Positions 62,030 to 64,000 of a DNA stretch of 64,000 bases are shown piece by piece. Below the pieces are notes generated by a model, which ran no database searches, had not been told where the DNA came from, and worked only from the letters and a program-made list of their open reading frames with translations. Made by a program: the position numbers and the translations under genes. The stretch lies in NCBI GenBank assembly GCA_019912425.1, contig JAIOIU010000029.1:29794-93793 (forward strand). The letters run 5' to 3'. Each line of letters begins with the position of its first letter. Within the stretch, counting starts at the first letter, position 1. This stretch comes from Candidatus Methylomirabilis tolerans (GTDB lineage Bacteria; Methylomirabilota; Methylomirabilia; Methylomirabilales; Methylomirabilaceae).

Positions 62030-62086
62030 GCCTAACGCTCGGCGTCAGCCGACCGCGAAGCGGGCCGGTTGCACGCCGGGGTTATT
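62030..62086 (-). other. attC-like recombination site (integron cassette junction)
   Basis: On the minus strand the site begins AATAACCCCGGCGTGCAACC, has a central stem near CCGCTTCGCGG, and ends GACGCCGAGCGTTAGGC. Features of attC are present: outer AAC/GTTAGGC, paired CGGCGT/ACGCCG boxes, and an imperfect long stem with unpaired bases. It lies 20 bases after the protease stop and 42 before the next start, the position of an attC in a cassette array. No integrase is in the window. Confidence 0.6.
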
Positions 62087-62105
62087 CGCCATCCTGCCAT
62101 CGTGC

Positions 62106-62924
62106 CTACATGAGCTCCCGGAGGACGCGGCCGCCGCTTGCCTGTCCCTGGAGCTCAAGGACCAACTCAATCGGATGGGCCAGTCCGAATTGGATCACTC
62201 GTACGACTTCAGGCTCTCTCTTCCCTGTCACGGGATCGATCGACCGGAACGTCTCGACGGTCTCGACTTCGTGCGCGTGAAAGACGACGCCAAGGGCAGC
62301 GTCCGTGCCCTGGAAGAAGAGCGGGGCTCCGCTTAAGCCTCCGGGCACCTGCATGTCGAGCTCCCAGACCCCCGAGGGACCTCCCATTGCCTCCGGAAAA
62401 ACGAAGCCGCGGGTGATGTACCCTTCGAGATACCGAGGCCCCAGGTGAAACACAAGTTCACCGTGGGCATCCTGGCTTACGTGAGTCGCCGGGTATCCGA
62501 AGGTCCAGACATGCATGCCGGGCTTGACCGGATCAGTGAAGATCTTGAAGTGCTCTCGCACCTTCAGCGGGACATGGCATAGCGCCAGATCCCGTCCTGC
62601 CGGATGCTGGGCGATGTCCAGAATCGGAAACGGATCATAGAGATCCGGCGCACGTTTGCGGCAGACGATGTAGCGCTGTCCAGCCGGCAGGGCACCTCGG
62701 ACGCAATGCCATGCCGTAACGAGAATGCCGTCGCCGACGAGAAAGCCAGTTCCGCATACGGCCGTCGGCCGCTGCCGAGCCTCGTCAAGAACGACGATAG
62801 GAAGAATGTCGTTGTAGGGGGCTACTCCCTCTTCCACCGACCACGCTCCCATAGTGCGGATAACGGCGCAAATCTCGGGCGGCGAAGCCGTACCGAGCAT
62901 TTGCTGGTTCGCCGCTTCCTTCAT
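62106..62924 (-). CDS. Trypsin-like serine protease, no signal peptide
   Basis: A 272-residue protein with a chymotrypsin-fold protease domain: GTGFLVGDGILVTAWHCV (H73), GRDLALCHV (D112) and PGGLSGAPLFF (S198) give the catalytic triad. There is no signal peptide, so it should work in the cytosol, unlike most trypsin-type proteases. Cytosolic trypsin-like domains are known as effectors in several bacterial conflict systems. ATG 62924 overlaps the HNH stop as ATGA, so the two proteins are made together. Confidence 0.85.
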   Translation of the reverse strand: MKEAANQQMLGTASPPEICAVIRTMGAWSVEEGVAPYNDILPIVVLDEARQRPTAVCGTGFLVGDGILVTAWHCVRGALPAGQRYIVCRKRAPDLYDPFPILDIAQHPAGRDLALCHVPLKVREHFKIFTDPVKPGMHVWTFGYPATHVSQDAHGELVFHLGPRYLEGYITRGFVFPEAMGGPSGVWELDMQVPGGLSGAPLFFQGTDAALGVVFHAHEVETVETFRSIDPVTGKREPEVVRVIQFGLAHPIELVLELQGQASGGRVLRELM

Positions 62925-63607
62925 GGCTTTCGGTTTCGTTCAAGGACCTCTTTGAGTTCCTGGATGCTGAGGAGCGGATCCCCCCGGTGCAGCATGGCAT
63001 GGCAATTCGGACAAACAGGCCGCAGATCCTCGACTGCGTTGAGTCTGTACTCTCCGTCGCATAGGGACACTGCCCGGAGGTGATGAATGTGAATGAACGC
63101 TTCTCCAAGCTTGCCGTAAACGTCTGCGAAGTTGATGCCACACACAGAGCAGGTGGTGCCGTAGTGCGCGATGCACGCTGCCCGTGCCCTTGGATTCCGC
63201 TCATGCGCGTTCACGCGCACCTGCTTCTTCGCCCCCTCGACGTACGGACCTGGTGGGAGATCATCTGGATAGAGCCGCTCGCGCGAAGCGTGAGCGACCG
63301 CAGATCGCCGACCGAAATCGCCAAGGCGTTCGCGGGCCACACTGATTTCGTCGGTCGTGAAGAGAGCACGGAACTTGTCGCTGATGATAATAGCCTCGAC
63401 TGTGAGGTCCGGACGATTGGCTTCGAGAAGCGCATCCAACCCAGCGCGCTGGCCTGCGTATCGCGGTTTCAACATGCGGCGAGCGGTCGCCAAGCCGCCG
63501 TTCCGTCGAACCGCTTGGAGAAAGCGTGTGCCCCAGTAGCCCACTTCTTCCCCTGCACGGCGGTAGCCGTCAACAAGCGCTGTAGTCAGTTCTTCTTCAA
63601 GGCTCAC
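62921..63607 (-). CDS. HNH endonuclease with a helical N-terminal domain
   Basis: A 228-residue protein. The N-terminal 100 residues (VGYWGTRFLQAVRRNGGLAT; then RPDLTVEAIIISDKFRALFT) match a helical domain seen beside or on many nuclease and restriction genes. The C-terminal HNH domain has C153 and C156 in CSVCG, FIHIHHLRAVS (H175, H176), and VEDLRPVCPNCHAMLH, the McrA-like form. The start is GTG 63607. The downstream protease is coupled to it. Together they look like a two-gene defence or toxin unit. Confidence 0.8.
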   Translation of the reverse strand: MSLEEELTTALVDGYRRAGEEVGYWGTRFLQAVRRNGGLATARRMLKPRYAGQRAGLDALLEANRPDLTVEAIIISDKFRALFTTDEISVARERLGDFGRRSAVAHASRERLYPDDLPPGPYVEGAKKQVRVNAHERNPRARAACIAHYGTTCSVCGINFADVYGKLGEAFIHIHHLRAVSLCDGEYRLNAVEDLRPVCPNCHAMLHRGDPLLSIQELKEVLERNRKP

Positions 63608-64000
63608 GTGCAGTTAAGCTCCTCTCCGGCGAACTATTAGTGAGCCGCTCATGACGCCGACAAAGGCCGGTGGCCTATCTCCGAAGTCGGCTCTACTTCT
63701 CAGCGGGGAATTTATTCGTAATATCCTACACTTAGCCCTATCGGTCAAGCCTATTCTGGCCGACAAGCGCTGCCAGCTTTGGCGGCCGATTTCCCTAACA
63801 ATCGGCGGTCTATCTCGGCCGCGCTATAGGCGATCAGCCGAGCTATTGAGACCTCGTCTACCCCGGTTCAACACGTGGGTGACGCCTCTTTCTCCGCGCT
63901 GAGCGAGCAGTTCCTGCAGCGGCCCCTTGCGGAGTCATCTGTTTCACACTGGGAAGTTGTGAGAGAACAGAGTTCCTTGACGTATGGTCAGGAACAGATT
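63608..64000. other. Upstream region of the HNH-protease operon
   Basis: About 390 bases with no convincing gene. On the minus strand TTGACC (63748-63743) with GATATT (63725-63720), 17 bases apart, is a weak promoter. GCCGATT...AATCGGC (63785-63806) forms a seven-pair hairpin. No intact attC or integrase is seen before the window ends. Confidence 0.4.

Noticed and set aside
63651..64000. Second attC site or gene upstream of the HNH gene
   Set aside because: CCTAAC occurs at 63794 but the paired boxes and GTTRRRY end are missing; the frame from 63651 has no ribosome site or motif.

Overview
The window looks like chromosome from a GC-rich, Gram-negative, outer-membrane bacterium. It encodes a heptose-phosphate isomerase (gmhA), RND metal efflux, SecD/SecF, and enzymes for hopanoids (hpnH) and carotenoids. 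The gene mix and the many intergenic palindromes remind me of the NC10 group (Candidatus Methylomirabilis), but this is inference; no 16S rRNA or other phylogenetic anchor is present.

0-6.8 kb: a hopanoid/carotenoid pair (the carotenoid gene has two frame breaks at its 3' end), a sugar aminotransferase, then a polyamine block speD-speE-speA. 7-16.8 kb: secD-secF, gmhA, a D,D-carboxypeptidase, dprA, topA and trmFO, several separated by copies of one intergenic inverted-repeat family. 17-17.9 kb: tmRNA, tRNA-Val and tRNA-Asp, then glgA. 19-24.5 kb: a Spy-like protein, a TPR protein, pyrF-rarA, a 3-hydroxyacyl-CoA dehydrogenase and tRNA-Phe. 24.7-29.5 kb is accessory: a Phd-like antitoxin with a nucleotidyltransferase, HicBA, and a HerA/FtsK-type ATPase lying between two imperfect copies of a promoter-containing repeat that includes the tail of the nucleotidyltransferase gene. 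purM follows.

30.7-37.5 kb holds metal handling: a small exported protein behind a palindromic 5' region, a CzcB-like adaptor, a CzcA-like pump, and a CopC-CopD fusion. 37.6-41.9 kb is a compact lipid operon: a degenerate CDP-alcohol-phosphotransferase-like protein, a diacylglycerol-kinase-like protein, a desaturase, a Tam41-like nucleotidyltransferase and a DUF2141 protein.

42.3-45.6 kb is a stack of toxin-antitoxin genes separated by three partial copies of the comM 3' end, directly beside intact comM. comM ends the housekeeping operon ffh-rpsP-khpA-rimM-trmD-rplS-rnhB-yraN-comM (51.8 to 45.5 kb, minus strand). 51.8-59.9 kb: an RDD protein, a DUF4139 protein, a ThDP enzyme, and an aldehyde dehydrogenase / amidinohydrolase / aminotransferase operon suggesting arginine-ornithine catabolism. 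60.4-63.6 kb is a second accessory stretch with an SRA-HNH restriction enzyme, a methyltransferase, and a coupled HNH nuclease plus trypsin-like protease, punctuated by one full attC-like site and one half site. It looks like remnants of integron cassettes carrying defence genes.

The strongest candidates for something new are the comM-tail/toxin-antitoxin stack, the HNH-protease operon in integron-like context, the Tam41-like lipid operon, and the Phd-nucleotidyltransferase pair.
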